The notes under the pieces were generated by a model that was not told the origin of the DNA, ran no database searches, and saw only the letters and a list, made by a program, of their open reading frames with translations. Shown here one piece after another: positions 44,958-54,500 of a DNA stretch of 64,000 bases. The stretch comes from Mycobacterium pseudokansasii (lineage in GTDB: Bacteria; Actinomycetota; Actinomycetes; Mycobacteriales; Mycobacteriaceae). Positions within the stretch are counted from its first letter, which is position 1. Each line of letters starts with the position of its first letter. Made by a program: the position numbers and the translations under genes. The stretch is taken from positions 1 through 64,000 of the forward strand of contig NZ_UPHU01000002.1 of NCBI RefSeq assembly GCF_900566075.1, written 5' to 3'.

Positions 44958-47035
44958 GCCAGCAGCAACCAATCCCTCAGCCCAGTAGCGTCTTCGACGC
45001 CGACGAACCTGTCATCGGCTCCCATCCGCTGCTGCCCGACGCTCGGGTGCCGCAGTTCGGGAACACCGAGGCATGGAACCTCAACGGCGTCATCCGCCGA
45101 CCGGCCAACCTCGCCGCGGCTGCCTGGACATTGGTGTTCTCCGACGAACTGACTGAGCCGTCGTGGAATCTGCTGGCGCGGGAGTTGAGCATGATCATGT
45201 TCAACCCACGGCACCCGGCAGTCACCGCCGCGGGCCTCTACCTCAAACCCGCACCGGCCAACCCAGCCACGGTGCTCAGCAGGTTGAGCCACCTGCGGCG
45301 ATTAGCGAGGTGGGGTCACATGAACGGACTGCCGCCGCAGCTGACGGACTGGCACGAAACCGACCTGCGGCGCCCGATCCGGGATTTGCGCGGACAGCTG
45401 GCGGCCAACACGATCCGGAACTACGTCACGACCCTGAAAACATTGCACCAATACGGGCCCGCCCTGACCGGTCACGGACTGCGAAGTGACCCCTGGGCAG
45501 GCAAAAGCGCCCGCAAAGCGTCACACACTGCCAAGGGTGCGGTTGTGTCCACGCCCGCCATACCGCCCGAACAATGGTTCCCGTTGATCCGCTCCGCCTG
45601 GACCTACGTGCACACCTTCGCTCCCGACATCCTGCGAGCGCAGCAGCGATACCAAGAGCTCATCGACAAGGCAACGCTGGTGGGCGACCACGACTTGCGA
45701 CTGGACCGGTACCTCGCCGACCCCACGAACCCCATCCCGGTTCATGCCGAAGCCGGCCGCAATCAAGGCAGGGTGCACTGGTCCCTGCTGACATTGATGA
45801 TCGGCTCGGATCACAGCCGGCGGAGTAACGTCTTCCGCCGCAATATCTCTACCGGCGGCCAACGAATCACCCGAGTCAAGAAGGCGGTCGCACAAGGACA
45901 TCCGACCACGACCGGCATCATCGACGACCTCGTTCTTGTCGAACACAGCAACGGTACGAGTGCCTCCTGGCATCCCGGGCTCGACCCTCGCGCTCTAGGG
46001 TTCGAGCGCTGCATGCTTCGTAACGCCTGCTACGTGCTGGTCGTGGGCCTGTCGATGATGCGTGACTCGGAGATCCATGAGATCGCCCCCGGCTCGATCG
46101 TCGACTACTACGGAACACCAGCTATTAAATCCACGAAGAGAAAACACGACCCCGGCCTGCCGATCAAGCACTGGTGGATCACCGCTCCGGTCGCCGAAGC
46201 CGTGGTCGTCGCGGAGCAGCTGTCCACCCGACCCGACCGGCTCTTTCCACCCCTGCTCCGACACAATGCCGCTGTCTCCCGCAGCGATCAGATGCTTGAC
46301 GCCTTCGCCGCACACATCAACGCCACCAGCGCCCGGACCGGACTGCAGCAGATCCCGCCCGGCCAGATACGACCACACATGTTTCGACGAACAATGGCGA
46401 TGTTGACCGACCAGTTCCCCGGCAGCGAGATCGCCTTAGGCATCCAGCTCAAACACATCGCTTCCAGAGCGCTGGCCAACCATTCGACCCAGGGCTACGC
46501 CAACGCCGACGGTTCTTGGGCCGGGCATTTGGAGTCCGCGATCGAAGTAGCCCGGTTCCGACGACTCGAGGACCTTTACCAAGAACACAAAGCCGGGAAA
46601 CCGATCGGCTACGGCCCCGGCGCCGAACAGATGACGCAAATCTTTGACGACCTTCAGAACAGAGTCCAAGCTCGAGCCGGCGACGCGAGCGTCGAACGAG
46701 CCCTGCTCCGAAAAGCCCGCATCTCCATACGGTTCGGCGTCCTCAACCACTGCGTCATGGATGAGAACAACCCAGCCGGCGCAGCCTGTCTGGAAAACGC
46801 CGTCGTTCCTCAAGGCCACAAGGGACCGCTACACGATCGGTGTCGCCCGGACCGATGCCCCAACAGCGTCATCGGCCCCGAGCACGTCCCCATTTGGGCC
46901 TCGGAGAGACGTAACCTGCTCACCCTCATCGCCACGCCAGGAGTGTCGACCTGCCGCAGGGAAGCGCTGCAATGTGAATTGAGCGCCGTCGAATCTGTCC
47001 TCGACAAGACCGATGGCGAAAAGGAGCAGCCGTGA
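44954..47035 (+). CDS. Tyrosine recombinase 3 (TnpB-like of a Tn554-type module)
   Basis: A 693-residue protein from TTG 44954 overlapping the upstream TGA. Core-binding domain around TVLSRLSHLRRLARWGHMNG; catalytic domain with R in VVGLSMMRDSEIHEI, lysine around IKSTKRKHDPG, HxxR in RPHMFRRTMAMLTDQ, and LKHIASRALANHSTQGYA with a candidate tyrosine. The C-terminus has a cysteine cluster (HCVMDE...CLENA...HDRCRPDRCPN) that may bind zinc. It is longer than average tyrosine recombinases, as is common in this trio. Confidence 0.8.
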   Translation: MSQQQPIPQPSSVFDADEPVIGSHPLLPDARVPQFGNTEAWNLNGVIRRPANLAAAAWTLVFSDELTEPSWNLLARELSMIMFNPRHPAVTAAGLYLKPAPANPATVLSRLSHLRRLARWGHMNGLPPQLTDWHETDLRRPIRDLRGQLAANTIRNYVTTLKTLHQYGPALTGHGLRSDPWAGKSARKASHTAKGAVVSTPAIPPEQWFPLIRSAWTYVHTFAPDILRAQQRYQELIDKATLVGDHDLRLDRYLADPTNPIPVHAEAGRNQGRVHWSLLTLMIGSDHSRRSNVFRRNISTGGQRITRVKKAVAQGHPTTTGIIDDLVLVEHSNGTSASWHPGLDPRALGFERCMLRNACYVLVVGLSMMRDSEIHEIAPGSIVDYYGTPAIKSTKRKHDPGLPIKHWWITAPVAEAVVVAEQLSTRPDRLFPPLLRHNAAVSRSDQMLDAFAAHINATSARTGLQQIPPGQIRPHMFRRTMAMLTDQFPGSEIALGIQLKHIASRALANHSTQGYANADGSWAGHLESAIEVARFRRLEDLYQEHKAGKPIGYGPGAEQMTQIFDDLQNRVQARAGDASVERALLRKARISIRFGVLNHCVMDENNPAGAACLENAVVPQGHKGPLHDRCRPDRCPNSVIGPEHVPIWASERRNLLTLIATPGVSTCRREALQCELSAVESVLDKTDGEKEQP

Positions 47036-47472
47036 GCAGCCGTCCCGAGGTCTCCGATGATGATGAGCACGACGAGGGAGTGTCGCCTCGTGCTGCGAAA
47101 CGCTTACGCGAGGCCATGGATCGACTGCTGGCCGGTCGCCCGCAACGCACCGACGGACGGCTGATCAAAGACAATCTCTGGAAAGAGGCCGGCGTCAGCC
47201 GCGCCACCATGAACCGAGCCACGCGGATACTGGCTGAATGGGACACCCGGATCACCGCCTCCGACGCATTCACTCCGCGCGAGGCACGCAAGAACGACGA
47301 ACTATGCACTCTGCGAGGAAAACTCGCGGACAAGACACGCGAATGCACGGACCTGCACCGTCAACTCGACGCGGCTGCCACCGCGATCGCCGCCCTGCAC
47401 CACGACAACACCCTGCTACGTCAAGAACTTGACCAGCACGGCCGGCTCGTCGCCCTGAAAGTTCACCGCTGA
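47032..47472 (+). CDS. Small coiled-coil protein (TnpC/DUF6262-like)
   Basis: A 146-residue protein from GTG 47032 overlapping the previous TGA. The N-terminal half has a helix-turn-helix-like WKEAGVSRATMNRATRIL, and the C-terminal half is a long coiled coil (LRGKLADKTRECTDLHRQLD, then AALHHDNTLLRQELDQHG). Proteins of this size and layout close Tn554-type recombinase operons, where TnpC sets orientation and frequency of transposition. Assignment rests on context plus composition. Confidence 0.7.
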   Translation: MSSRPEVSDDDEHDEGVSPRAAKRLREAMDRLLAGRPQRTDGRLIKDNLWKEAGVSRATMNRATRILAEWDTRITASDAFTPREARKNDELCTLRGKLADKTRECTDLHRQLDAAATAIAALHHDNTLLRQELDQHGRLVALKVHR

Positions 47473-47594
47473 GGCCAAATTGCCCAGCCAATTCGCGTTG
47501 TCGCACCAAGATCGATCACGGCCAGAGCCAAGCCAGTCCAGTGTTGTAGGGCCTGATACACGTTCCGCGGCCGACTGGTCGTGTGATGCACGGG

Positions 47595-48382
47595 TCATGC
47601 CTGCGATGCTTCCTGACGCCAGACATCGAGGATGTCGGAACGCAATGGGTACCCGCCCTGCAGCCGCGGGCGCTTGCCTGCCTCGAAATCGGCTGCGAGG
47701 GAACGGAGCCGCTCAGCACCCCCGTGCGGCCCACCCGTTGGCGATTACCCAGGAGTAGACCGAGTCTGCCGGAAGCCGGTAACCGCCGTCTTTGAGACGT
47801 GCGCAGTACAGCGACGGCGTCGCGGCGGTCCAGTGACCCAGCCAGGTCGTTCGCCATGTTGACCGAGTGCGTGAGCGTCTTCAATCCTTCAACCACAATC
47901 GGATCGAGCCCGGAGCTCGGCTCCAGACGAACTGCGGGGCCGAGCAGTTTGGGTTGTGCGGCGGCCGCCCATGCGTCGACTTCGCCATTACCCCAAGGGA
48001 CCACGCAAAGCGCTCGCGTTCGTGGGTCGTCGGCGATCTCACCCAGCTTCTCGCGAGTAGGCCACGCTGCGTGTACAGGACCGCCGTACCAACCGGTGGC
48101 GCGACTCCGCCACGTCCCAACAGCTACCCCGGTCCGGTTGACGAACTCGGGCAGAAGCCGGTTGTTACTGACGTTCGCTAGTCCTTCTCGGATTTCGACT
48201 CTGACCGACTGGTCGCTCCGCGCAAGGCCAAGGGCTATCGCCCACAGGACGGGAAACTTTTCAGAACGCACTGGCTTTCGCTCGCTGAAAACGTTCCGCT
48301 CGTGACCATTGCGCTCCCGCGTCCCTTTGCCGGTCACATAGTCATCGCGAGAAGGGCCAAAGGACGCGGTGGGATAGTGCAA
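47595..48382 (-). pseudogene. Unrecognised gene with at least two frameshifts
   Basis: Leftward text is continuous from about 48310 (KFPVLWAIALGLARSDQSVR, LPEFVNRTGVAVGTWRSRAT, HSVNMANDLAGSLDRRDAVA), changes frame to GGYRLPADSVYSWVIANGWA, then again to ERLRSLAADFEAGKRPRLQG and YPLRSDILDVWRQEASQA, ending at 47595. The product is not recognised; the tail recalls small conserved actinobacterial proteins. It is convergent with the recombinase operon at the element's right end, a cargo relic. Confidence 0.55.
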
Positions 48383-48797
48383 TCGCTGCAGTTGCGAGAA
48401 AGGTCAGGCAAACACGCGATGAGAAGGATAGATGCCTAGTAAAGCCCTACACCTGGGACGCTCGGGAGGCTGCGCGAACAGCAGCCTGAACAGCAGGTGT
48501 GCCGTCAATTCAGCGTCGTAGTACTCCGGAACGGGCACTGGACTAGTCCACAACTAAAGGGTTATCAACAAATATCACAATGCTGCTTAAATATCCCAGA
48601 TGAGCGTTGTTTTGCGCCATTCAGGGCATATAGAATAGGGGCAACGACGTCGTCCTTAAATGGAGACATGACGACCCGGAGAAGAATGTAAAACATCACC
48701 GTCACCCAACATCCGCCTCAGTGCAATGGCATACAACATTTCGGCGCTTCAGAAAGCTGGAATTCGTGCACCGCAGCCCAGAACAACGAGAATCCGG
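48383..48797. other. Non-coding right end of the element
   Basis: No gene. AT content rises towards 48550-48700. The terminal motifs of the element lie at its right edge. Confidence 0.5.
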
Positions 48798-48813
48798 ATG
48801 TCTCATGAGACAT
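48798..48813. promoter_or_regulatory. 16-bp palindrome near the element's right end
   Basis: ATGTCTCATGAGACAT is a perfect palindrome 16 bp inside the right boundary. The left end has one arm only (TGTCTCAATGA at 25074). A likely recombinase binding site. Confidence 0.55.
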
Positions 48814-48831
48814 ACGGATGCTGGAGAATAC

Positions 48832-48921
48832 CTCTCAGCGCCAGTCGTCGTCGCGGGTAACGAGCACTGGTCGGGATTCCGGCCCGACCGCATCAAGGCC
48901 GTCGCCAACCAGGCGGCCTGA
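48832..48921 (+). pseudogene. nrdH: nrdH 3' half
   Basis: In the frame restored by deleting 25051-48831 this reads LSAPVVVAGNEHWSGFRPDR and IKAVANQAA, then TGA at 48919-48921. It is the C-terminal strand-helix of mycobacterial NrdH, including the APVVV cis-proline region and the WSGFRPD signature. It has no start codon of its own. The next gene begins seven bases later, showing that nrdH and the PAPS-reductase-like gene were one operon before the insertion. Confidence 0.9.
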
Positions 48922-48928
48922 GTCGTTC

Positions 48929-49771
48929 ATGGACACGGTCACCACCGGCCCGGCGCCCGACCTGGGGGCCTACGACATCGTCCTGGTGAACAGCAGCGCT
49001 GGTAAGGATTCGCAGGCCAGTCTTGACGTCGTCGTCGAGCACGCCCGCGCCGCCAACGCGCTCGCGAAGATTGTCGTCGTTCACGCCGACTTGGGCGACG
49101 CCGAATGGGATGGGGTGCCTGAACTCGCCGCCGAACATGCCGCGCATTACGGCCTGCGCTTCGAGCTCGCCCGACGCACCGCCAGTGACGGCCACACCGA
49201 AACGATCCTCGAGCGCGTCGCCACGCGGGGCATGTGGCCCGACGCCGCGCGTCGCTGGTGCACCAGCGACCACAAGCGCGGCCCCATCCGCAAGATCATG
49301 ACCAGCCTGGTCGCCGAGCTTCGCGACAACGGAACCGTTGTCGACCGCCCAGTCCGCCTGCTGAACGTGATGGGACTACGCGCGGCCGAAAGCACCGCGC
49401 GTGCTCGCCGCGTGCCCTACACGGCCAACCAGGCCGCCAGCAACGGCAGACGCCACGTGGACGAGTGGTATCCAATTCACCACTACACCGTCGCCGACGT
49501 GTGGGCGCGCATCGCTGCGGCCGGCACTCGGCCCCACGCGGCGTACGCGGCAGGCATGTCCCGCCTGTCGTGTCGCTTCTGTGTGCTGTCCTCACGTGCC
49601 GACCTGATTTGTTCCGCACGCCTGAACCCCGCCCTGGCCGATCAGTACGCCGCCGTGGAAGCCGCTGTCGGCCACACGTTCCGCGCCGACCTGTCAATGG
49701 CCGACATCATCACCGATACCCGCCACGGCAACGCGCAACTCGCGCTGCTCGATCTGGCCGAGATCGCGTAA
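48929..49771 (+). CDS. PAPS-reductase-like / DndC-like ATP pyrophosphatase
   Basis: A 280-residue protein; ATG 48929 is seven bases after the nrdH stop. PP-loop in IVLVNSSAGKDSQASLDVVV, then VHADLGDAEWDG. Cysteines in RRWCTSDHKRGPIRK and LSCRFCVLSSRADL could hold an iron-sulfur cluster or zinc. Members of this superfamily reduce or activate sulfate, or act in tRNA and DNA sulfur modification, and many phage and plasmid versions are of unknown role. With nrdH it suggests a redox or nucleotide modification module. All core motifs look intact. Confidence 0.75.
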   Translation: MDTVTTGPAPDLGAYDIVLVNSSAGKDSQASLDVVVEHARAANALAKIVVVHADLGDAEWDGVPELAAEHAAHYGLRFELARRTASDGHTETILERVATRGMWPDAARRWCTSDHKRGPIRKIMTSLVAELRDNGTVVDRPVRLLNVMGLRAAESTARARRVPYTANQAASNGRRHVDEWYPIHHYTVADVWARIAAAGTRPHAAYAAGMSRLSCRFCVLSSRADLICSARLNPALADQYAAVEAAVGHTFRADLSMADIITDTRHGNAQLALLDLAEIA

Positions 49772-49789
49772 CTCGCCCAAGGAGTCGCC

Positions 49790-50071
49790 GTGCACATGCT
49801 CACCATCGCCCCCGCCGCCGACGCGTCGTCGGTCGCCGTCACCGATCACGCCGATCACGCCGACCGCGACACTGCACTCGCGGCACTGTGGATCTACCTC
49901 ACCGACGCCGACTGCCGCCCGATCTCCAATCAGATCACCGTCGACCATCTGCGACCAAGCCAACGAAACTCCGTGCAGCACCGATCACGACGCGACCGCC
50001 CAGTTCTACTGCGGCTCACCAGAAGAGTTTGTCCAGTTCGTCGGACGCAGCTGGGGCGACGACGACGCCTA
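49790..50071 (+). pseudogene. Small gene with one frameshift
   Basis: From GTG 49790 (or ATG 49796) the text MLTIAPAADASSVAVTDHAD and ALAALWIYLTDADCRPISNQ is protein-like; after ITVD near 49947 it continues in another frame as ICDQANETPCSTDHDATAQF and FVQFVGRSWGDDDA, ending at TAA 50069-50071. A 9-bp tandem duplication (GATCACGCC twice, near 49845) is in frame. Joining the frames gives ~93 residues. Unrecognised; coupled to the PAPS-reductase-like gene by an 18-bp gap. Confidence 0.5.
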
Positions 50072-50106
50072 ACGGCGGCCCACCGCCGAACGGCACACGG
50101 TTGTCG

Positions 50107-50679
50107 TCACCACAGGGTCGGCTGCACTGCGCCGAGCAAGGCAGCGGCCACCAGATCAGCATTCCAGCCATCGGCGACCGCGGCGCGGATCGCGCGTGAC
50201 CGCGCGGCGCGCGCCGCCGTACCGGCATCGCGTGTCAGGATCGCTCGCCGCCCACCGCCGCGCCGCATCCGCGCCATCCGCCTCATGTTGTCGCGTCGAT
50301 CGCCGCCCACCACGTGAACGCCCAGGCCCCGTACGACATCCTCGGCGGTACTGACCCTGACGCAAATCGGGTCGTCACATTCATGGAGCGCGAACACGTC
50401 CGGCTGCAACACAGTTCCCTTGAGCGACAACGCAAGCGCGTACCGCGACGTCCGCACCACATGACGAACGCCGTTTCGGGTGATGCGGAAAACCCCGTAT
50501 CCGTCATCACTGAGACCACCCCGCCAGATCGCACAATCGGTGGCCAGTGGACCCATGACGACGCGCTGTTGGAAGCGCGCGATCTCGTCGGCATGCTCGG
50601 CTGGGTCAACACGCAGCGGTAGCGGTCGCGAACTCCGGTGGGCGCGCCCACTCACGGTGATCTTACTGTCGCCCAACAT
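50107..50679 (-). CDS. HNH-type endonuclease-like protein
   Basis: A 190-residue protein. CAIWRGGLSDDGYGVFRITR, then VRTSRYALALSLKG, and the metal-site-like ALHECDDPICVRV and HVVGGDRRDNMRRMARM follow the order of small HNH nucleases found on mycobacteriophages and plasmids, including the CxxPxC element and the RDNMRRM helix. The first histidine of the motif is in LHECD. Homing or packaging roles occur in the family. It points away from the preceding operon and towards it, so it is separately expressed. Confidence 0.65.
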   Translation of the reverse strand: MLGDSKITVSGRAHRSSRPLPLRVDPAEHADEIARFQQRVVMGPLATDCAIWRGGLSDDGYGVFRITRNGVRHVVRTSRYALALSLKGTVLQPDVFALHECDDPICVRVSTAEDVVRGLGVHVVGGDRRDNMRRMARMRRGGGRRAILTRDAGTAARAARSRAIRAAVADGWNADLVAAALLGAVQPTLW

Positions 50680-50694
50680 AGTTGAACCAGCCCG

Positions 50695-51162
50695 CTACTG
50701 GGCGCCCAACGCAGCTTCGGTGGGTGTGTGGTCAACGGCCTCCGGTGCCACACGGTTGGGCAGCGCCACCACTTGGGCGTCTGGCCCGTCCGAAGACGAG
50801 TCATCGTCGGTGTGGTCCTCGGAGGCGTATTTCATCAGTTCGCGCAGCCGACTGACACTCAGGCCGGTGGTGGCGCTGATGCTCGCCATCGTCTCGCCGC
50901 GCAATCGCATTGCGTGCAGAGCCTTTCCGGCGGCGACGCGGTGCGCGTGCCGCTTGCGGTCAGCTTCGTCCTGCAATTTTTCGACACGTCCGGCGTACCA
51001 GGCGTCGACCTCGTCCACCTGCGCCATGCGCACCGTGAACTCGGTCATATCGGTCAGATTGGCGCGCTCACGTTGTTCACGCGCGGCCGCCGCTTGTTGC
51101 TGGGCCTCCAGCAGTCGCCGACGGGCCAACTTGCGACTCGTGGTCTTTTCCATGGTGGCCAA
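50695..51162 (-). CDS. Small HTH protein upstream of the relaxase region
   Basis: A 155-residue protein; start ATG 51162 or ATG 51150 (MEKTTSRKLARRRLLEAQQQ). The first 80 residues are a charged coiled coil; residues about 85-112 (AMRLRGETMASISATTGLSV, then SRLRELMKY) form a helix-turn-helix like that of small resolvase/invertase tails. The tail is acidic and Pro/Asp-rich. Lying across the presumed oriT from the relaxase and facing away from it, it could be a mobilisation accessory protein or operator-binding repressor. Confidence 0.55.
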   Translation of the reverse strand: MATMEKTTSRKLARRRLLEAQQQAAAAREQRERANLTDMTEFTVRMAQVDEVDAWYAGRVEKLQDEADRKRHAHRVAAGKALHAMRLRGETMASISATTGLSVSRLRELMKYASEDHTDDDSSSDGPDAQVVALPNRVAPEAVDHTPTEAALGAQ

Positions 51163-51521
51163 TCGTAGGGGGGACCCCGGACACTTCCGGCGAATCTCGC
51201 AGCACCCCTGCGTGGGCTGCCGGCCCCGCGTCCGGCTGCCCTTCGTTGTTCGGTTTCAACCCTTCACTTCCGCTTTGCTGCTGACCAGTTTTCCATCGGT
51301 TCACCCTCATGGTTGACCCTCGTCTCACCCTTCACGTTTCGTCTCCCCGTTTCCCTCCATATGAGCTTCATCACCTGCACCCTCCTGCTTTCAGCCCCTC
51401 CTCGCACCACACACCTCTTGCACTAAGGTCACACAACGGTAACGGTCCGGTTGGGGGTAGCTGCTGCGAGATTCCCTGGAAGTGTCCCGATGGGCCCTTA
51501 CCGTTGATTTGTGATGCGGTC
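51163..51521. promoter_or_regulatory. Presumed origin of transfer / relaxase promoter region
   Basis: 360 bp without a gene between the HTH gene (leftward) and the relaxase (rightward). CAACGGTAA (51434-51442) and TTACCGTTG (51498-51506) form a perfect 9-bp inverted repeat 55 bp apart, and GGTAACGG/CGGTCCGGTT dyads lie between. MobF relaxases commonly nick within an oriT next to their gene. No nic consensus can be named by eye. Confidence 0.4.
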
Positions 51522-54500
51522 ATGATGGGCATTCACAAGCTCACAGCGGGCGACGGGTACCTCTACCTGATCCGCCAAACCGCCGCGCACGACGCCGACA
51601 AACGGGGCCGCGGATCCCTGGGTGACTACTACTCGGAAAAAGGCGAATCACCCGGACGGTGGGTCGGCAAAGGGCTGGCCGGTTTGGCCGATCCACCGTC
51701 GCGTACCTGGGTCACCGACCTCGAAGACCGGATGTGGCGGATTGGGCCCGGCTCGGCGGTCACCGAGGACCAGATGAAGGCGCTGTTCGGTCTCGGGCTG
51801 CATCCGAATGCCGGCAAGATCGCCGAGCACCTGATCGCGAACATGGGTGTGCCCAAGGCTGCTGCCAAAGAGGCTGTGAGCCTTGGCCGCCCTTTCATCA
51901 TCAACGACGCCTCCACCGAATTACAGCGCCGCCTCGCGGTCGCCTACCGCGACCACAACCTCAGCGAGAGCCTGTCGTGGAACGCCCCGATTGACGAGAC
52001 GCTACGCGCCAAGATGCGCACCGCCATCGCCCGCGAGTTGTTCGCCGAGACCTATGACCGGCCGCCACTTGATGATCGGGAACTGACCGGCTTCATAGCG
52101 ACCCAGACCCGCGACCAGACCACCTCCACCGCCGGATACGACTTCACGTTCAGCCCGGTCAAGAGTTTCTCCGTGCTGTGGGCGCTGGCGCCGCACGACA
52201 TGGCGAAAACCCTTGAGGAGATCCACGATCAAGCCGTCGCGGACACGCTGGACTACATCGAAAGCAATATGGCGTTCACCCGCATGGGCGCCCAGGGAGT
52301 GGCTCAACTCGACGTAGACGGCGTCGTTGCCACGGCCTTCACTCACCGCGACAGCCGCGCCGGAGACCCCGACCTTCACACCCACCTAGCGGTGAGTAAC
52401 AAGGTCCGCGCTCGCGGACACGACGGCATCTACCGCTGGCTGGCTCTCGATGGCCGACCACTCTTCAAGGGCACGGTCGCGGCCTCGGAGTTCTACAACT
52501 CCCGCATCGAAGCGCTCTCCGTCGAACGCGTCGGGCTGCATTTCGCCGAGACACCCCCGGCCGAACGGGGCAAGCGCCCGGTCCGCGAGATCGTCGGTGT
52601 GCCTACCGAAGTCAATGAGGGTTTCTCCTCGCGGCGGGTGATGATCAAAGCGCGCTACACGGAGTTGGCCAAGGCTTTTCAAGCTGACCACGGGCGCGAA
52701 CCGACCACCATCGAAGCGATCGCGCTGCACCAGCGCGCCACCCTGGACACCCGCACCGCCAAGCACGAACCGCGCTCCCTGGGCGAGCAGCGCCAGCAGT
52801 GGCGTACCCAAGCCGTCGAGATCCTCGGCAGCCCGCAAGCACTGTCAGAAATGCTCATGGCTGCTCGCACACCACGGCGCCGCCAGGCCGCCGACATCAC
52901 CGAAGAATGGATCGCCGAACAGGCCAGCGCGGTCGTGGAGACCGTCGCCGAATCGCGGTCGAGCTGGCAGCGCAACCACGTCTACGCCGAGGCCCTCCGT
53001 GTCGCCAGGGCGGCGGGCTGGGCCACCGATCACGACGTCGTCGAAGCGATCACCGCCGCCGCCCTAAGTCAGCCCAACAGCGTGGAACACGCCCGGACCA
53101 CCGACACCGACCTCGCCGAACCCGCGGTGTTGCGACGGCGCGACGGCGCCAGTGTGTACAGCACCCACGGCACCCAACTGTTCACCAGCCAGGCCATCCT
53201 CTCGGCGGAAAAACGGGTCCTGCACGCCGCCGGACAGACCGACGGCCGCCGCCTGGACCCCGAGCTGATCGAGATGGCGTTGCTGGCCGAAAAAGCCGAA
53301 CGTGGGCGCACATTGAACGCCGGCCAAGAGGCGATGGTCCGGGAGATGGCGTGCTCGGGATCGCGGTTCGAGCTCGCGTTGGCACCCGCTGGGACGGGGA
53401 AGACCACCGCCATGTCGGTGTTGGCGCGGGCATGGGAGGAATCCGGGGGCACCGTGCTGGGCCTGTCGCCCAGCGCCAACGCCGCCCAAGTGCTGCGCGA
53501 TGACATCAAAGCCACCACCGACACCATCGACAAATTCATTTGGCTGCGCCGCAACCCCGATGCCACCGATGATCCGGCCCGCACGTGGTTCGACAAGATC
53601 GACGAAAACACGCTGATAATCATCGACGAGGCGGGCAAGGCCGGCACCCTGCAACTCGATGAAGTGAACACCATCGCCGAGGCGTGTGGCGCGAAAATCG
53701 CGGCGATCGGTGACGACAAACAGCTGGCGTCGATCTCCGCCGGCGGCATCCTGCGCGACATCGAAAGAACCTACGGCGCCCTCAATTTGACCGAGGTCGT
53801 CCGGTTCAAATCGCGCGCCGAAGCCCATGCCGGTCTGGCGCTGCGCGAGGGCGACCCGGCCGGGCTGGCGTTCTACGCCGACCACAGCCGCATCCACGTC
53901 GGTTCTGGGGACACCATCATCGGCGCCGCCTACAGCCGATGGGCCGCCGACACCGCCGCGGGCCACGACTCGGCGATGCTGGCTCCCACCAACGACGTCG
54001 TCGCTGAACTCAACGAACGGGCCCGCGCCGACCGTCTCGACGCGCTCGCCGCCGACCCAACACACACCGCCACGGCGGCGCAGCTGCGCGAAGCCAACTT
54101 GGCCGACGGGCTGCGCGCATCATCCGGTGACATCGTGGCCACTCGCCGCAACAAACGCGCGCTGCGGCTGGCCGGGGGCCGCGACTTCGTCCGCAACGGG
54201 CAACGCTGGCGCGTCGAGACGGTGAAGTACGACGGCTCCCTGGCTGTCTCCCGGATCGACACCGGGCAGAAAGTGACGCTGCCCGCCTGGTACGTCAACG
54301 CCTACACCACCTTGGGTTACGCCTCCACTATCGACGCCTCCCAGGGCATGACCATCGGATCGCGCACCAGCACCGGAACGTGTCACATCATCGGTTCGGA
54401 GAGCCTCTCGCGCCAGCAGCTTTACGTCGCGATGACCCGCGCGACCGATGAAAGCCACGTGTACCTCGAAACCGCAGAAACCGACGCCCACAACGTCCTG

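Noticed and set aside
51309..51521. 71-codon N-terminal extension of the relaxase
   Set aside because: Pro/His/Ser-rich, no ribosome site, and the MobF domain clearly begins at about MGIHKLTAGDGYLY.
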